DNA of 64,000 nt from Saccopteryx bilineata (Eukaryota > Chordata > Mammalia > Chiroptera > Emballonuridae): assembly GCF_036850765.1 (NCBI RefSeq), contig NC_089493.1:262744534-262808533 (forward strand). The letters are read 5' to 3'. The position numbers and the translations under genes are program-made. This document shows positions 58,876-64,000 of the stretch, one piece after another. How positions within the stretch are numbered: the stretch's first letter is position 1; the number at the start of each line of letters is the position of its first letter. Under the pieces are notes generated by a model. The model ran no database searches and had not been told where the DNA came from. It saw nothing but the letters and a program-made list of their open reading frames with translations.

Positions 58876-59520
58876 CATGTACAGTAATGGCTAGTCTCAG
58901 GGCCTACTGAGAAATTCTGAAGGACTAACAGTGATGAAGTTTATGGGGGGTGAAGGGTTCAGCATCTGGTCAGAGAAGGGCTGACACTGTGCTGAGGTCT
59001 TTCCCTGAGGTCCACATTAAGTCACCCTACTCAGGCCCAACCCAAAATGCCCTGCCTGCAATCTCTTATCGTTTATGTCCTTTTAAGTCCTAGCAGTTTA
59101 CCTTCTCCTAGGAATATTCTATATTCCATTATTTTTTCCTTTACAGTATAGATTTTTTACCTTTCCAGAAATAATTTTGTCTGACTTGGTGCTTAGAAAT
59201 CTGCATTACTAACAAGCAGCCTAGTGAGTCTAACAGGTTCATGAGATACAATCAGCAAGTATGTGGTAAACGTCAAAGATGAACCAAAACGCTGTTTAAT
59301 TCTAGTTTTAAGAAATTAAAACACATTAGGTGATCACAATGCCAGAGTTCCAGACATTTCTTCATTAGACTTTCATCTTAGCCATCTCCATGACTGTAAC
59401 ATACTTTCACCTATAGCCAAACTAAGAAATCTTGAAATGCCCATTGCTACCCAATATCCAAAGGCTCTCTTGTCAGGGATTCCATACCCAGTAACACCTT
59501 TCTAGTTTTAGTTACTGGTT
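58876..59520. other. Intergenic, no gene
   Basis: No conserved ORF or repeat recognised. Confidence 0.4.
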
Positions 59521-59521
59521 C

Positions 59522-59715
59522 TTATTTATTTTATTATTTATTTATTTATATTTCATTTATTGATTTTGGAGGAGAGGGAGAGGATGGGGGGGTAAGACAG
59601 GAAGCATCATCTTGCTTCCCGTATATGCCTTGACCAGGTAAGCCCAGCGTCTTGAACCAGCAACCTCAGCATTCCAGTTCGATGCTTTATCCACTGCGCC
59701 ACCACAGGTCAGGCC
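59522..59715 (-). mobile_element. SINE type B, minus strand
   Basis: TTATTTATTTATATTTCATT at left, reversed head CCACCACAGGTCAGGC at right. TSD TAGTTACTGGTT with one difference. Confidence 0.87.
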
Positions 59716-59719
59716 TAGT

Positions 59720-61065
59720 TGCTGGTTTTAAGTGTCATACTACACAGAATGATATGCAGCACAAACCATCCTAGAAGTGGGTATAAAGGTAGGAGTGATT
59801 GTATAAATGACTGAGTAGACTGAGGTAGTAGCTAGAGGAATATGATGGGAGTCTTGAGGGAGAGGTCACATGTTGGGGACTAAGAAGTGGTTGGCTGTAC
59901 AAAAAATTTAATTTTTAAAGATTCCTTTTACAATCAGTTTTGTTTAAAATGAACTTCACCCTTGCACAAAAACACACTCACTCTCTCCTTCTGAAAAACT
60001 ATTCTGTTTAATAGTGCACTTCATTTATGCTACAAGATGAGCAGGATTGGGAAAACATAGTGAAAGTTAACCCCTTCAGCTGGGACTCAGGAGCTCCATT
60101 CCGACCCAGCAAGGAGCCCGGCCACCAGGCTCAGGCACAGCCTTCCTTCTCTGGGCTCTGCTTGGTTTGTATGCATATTCTGCTGTTGAATCAGAGGGGA
60201 GGGTGTCAGGAGAGGCCTAGCTGCTGGGGCTAGATGTCACACAGGACATAGGTGACAGAGGGCAGGGAAAGCTGGCTGGACAAGCTTCTTAAAAGCATCT
60301 TTAGGGGTTTGGATTAAATCACTTTTTATCACAGGAGTGGTGAGAGGATGAGAGAGAAGAGGAAACAGAGGCCAATGCTAAATCTACTTCCTCATGGTAG
60401 ACTCACCGATTAGATGTATTTCCCAGTTAGCCCTATCACAACAGGGAATTAAGATGGGTTCTCCCAACAAAACTGCCAGACTGCTCTTGAAAACCTGGTC
60501 TTGCTGCCCAACAGCCATAAAGGATAGTCAACACATAAAATCTCTCCTGCACCCCTTACCCCCAAATAAATCCCTCAACACCAAATTTTCTTATCAAAAT
60601 TTAAAGCTGGATTAGGATACAGCCCTCTTTTTCCTTTCTTAGCAAATAACAGGACCCAGGGCACTCTTTCCACTGCCTTCTGTGCTGACTATACTGACTC
60701 CAACTAGAGGAATCCTTAGAATTTTATTCCTACTGTGCTTCCATCCCCACTTTGATAAGAAAGGCTCCTTTGGTGTGAGAAACATGGTCTAGTGCAAACT
60801 CCCTTCCATAGAAGATGATGATTGGTCCTTATTCCCAGCACTTAATCTGCTGCTTGCCTCATTAATTTTTCAAGGCTGGTATCATTCCTGGGGAAACTGA
60901 CTAGGTTGCTAATCACTGAGCCAGTATGATTTGCCCAATTTGTCTCGTTTTCTAAAGTGAAAGGTTTGCATCAGAAAAGACACATCCTAAGTTGTTCATA
61001 CTTTCATAGTAAGGCAGAAGCTCTTTAGACTCAGAGGAAGTGAGAAAAACAGGTATGTGGCTCTT
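59720..61065 (-). other. ZNF3: 3' flank and probable 3' UTR of ZNF3
   Basis: The minus strand carries AATAAA at 60728-60723, 338 bases past the ZNF3 stop, a possible polyadenylation signal. No other gene seen. Confidence 0.4.

Positions 61066-64000
<2,935 letters not shown>

Overview
This window looks like nuclear DNA from a mammal, most likely a bat. It holds two intron-containing vertebrate zinc-finger genes I recognise, ZSCAN21 (+ strand, about 5.7-22.5 kb) and ZNF3 (- strand, 61.0 kb to beyond the right edge). In human these genes are convergent neighbours on 7q22.1. The bat call is an inference from the repeats: more than 40 tRNA-derived SINEs of a kind I associate with bats, plus young hAT-type DNA transposons. 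The classic vespertilionid Ves SINE is not seen, so a non-vespertilionid bat fits better. I cannot name the species.

Four SINE types recur and are named here as follows. Type A (about 350-400 bp) has a 'GGCTCAGCGGTAGAGCG' head and a 'TTTCCAGCTTCAGAAAAAT' tail. Type B (about 190 bp) starts CCTGACCTGTGGTGGCGCAG and ends AAATGAATAAATAAA. Type C (about 330 bp) starts CCTGACCAGGYGGTGGCGCA and contains GAAAGCAATCAATGAACAAC. Type D (about 160 bp) starts CCCTGGCCRGATAGCTCAG and ends AAAATCAATAAA. All have Pol III-like A and B boxes in the head. TSD below means target-site duplication and TIR means terminal inverted repeat.

Layout. 0-5.5 kb: nested repeats, including a 2 kb TIR element with a decayed protein of unknown function (1677-3683) and an antisense LTR. 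5.57-5.96 kb: CpG-rich promoter and non-coding exon 1 of ZSCAN21. 6-19 kb: ZSCAN21 intron 1, with SINEs, hAT copies, an L1 3' end, a patchwork templated insertion (13787-14162) and a 7SK RNA retropseudogene. 19.1-22.5 kb: ZSCAN21 coding exons. 22.5-36 kb: intergenic, with ERVL-like pol remnants and a nearly full-length HAL1 retrotransposon cut up by SINEs. 36.6-38.7 kb: a broken C2H2 zinc-finger gene. 39-59 kb: repeats, including a 2.1 kb hAT with a transposase C-terminus and a complete 2.7 kb hAT with 8-bp TSDs and a nearly whole but broken transposase (51466-54158). 61-64 kb: ZNF3 last exon, intron and KRAB-A exon.

The two intact genes encode nuclear DNA-binding proteins: SCAN plus C2H2 for ZSCAN21, and KRAB plus C2H2 for ZNF3. 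They share a family and a neighbourhood but not a pathway that the sequence can show. The most unusual content is in the mobile DNA and in the rearrangements it records.
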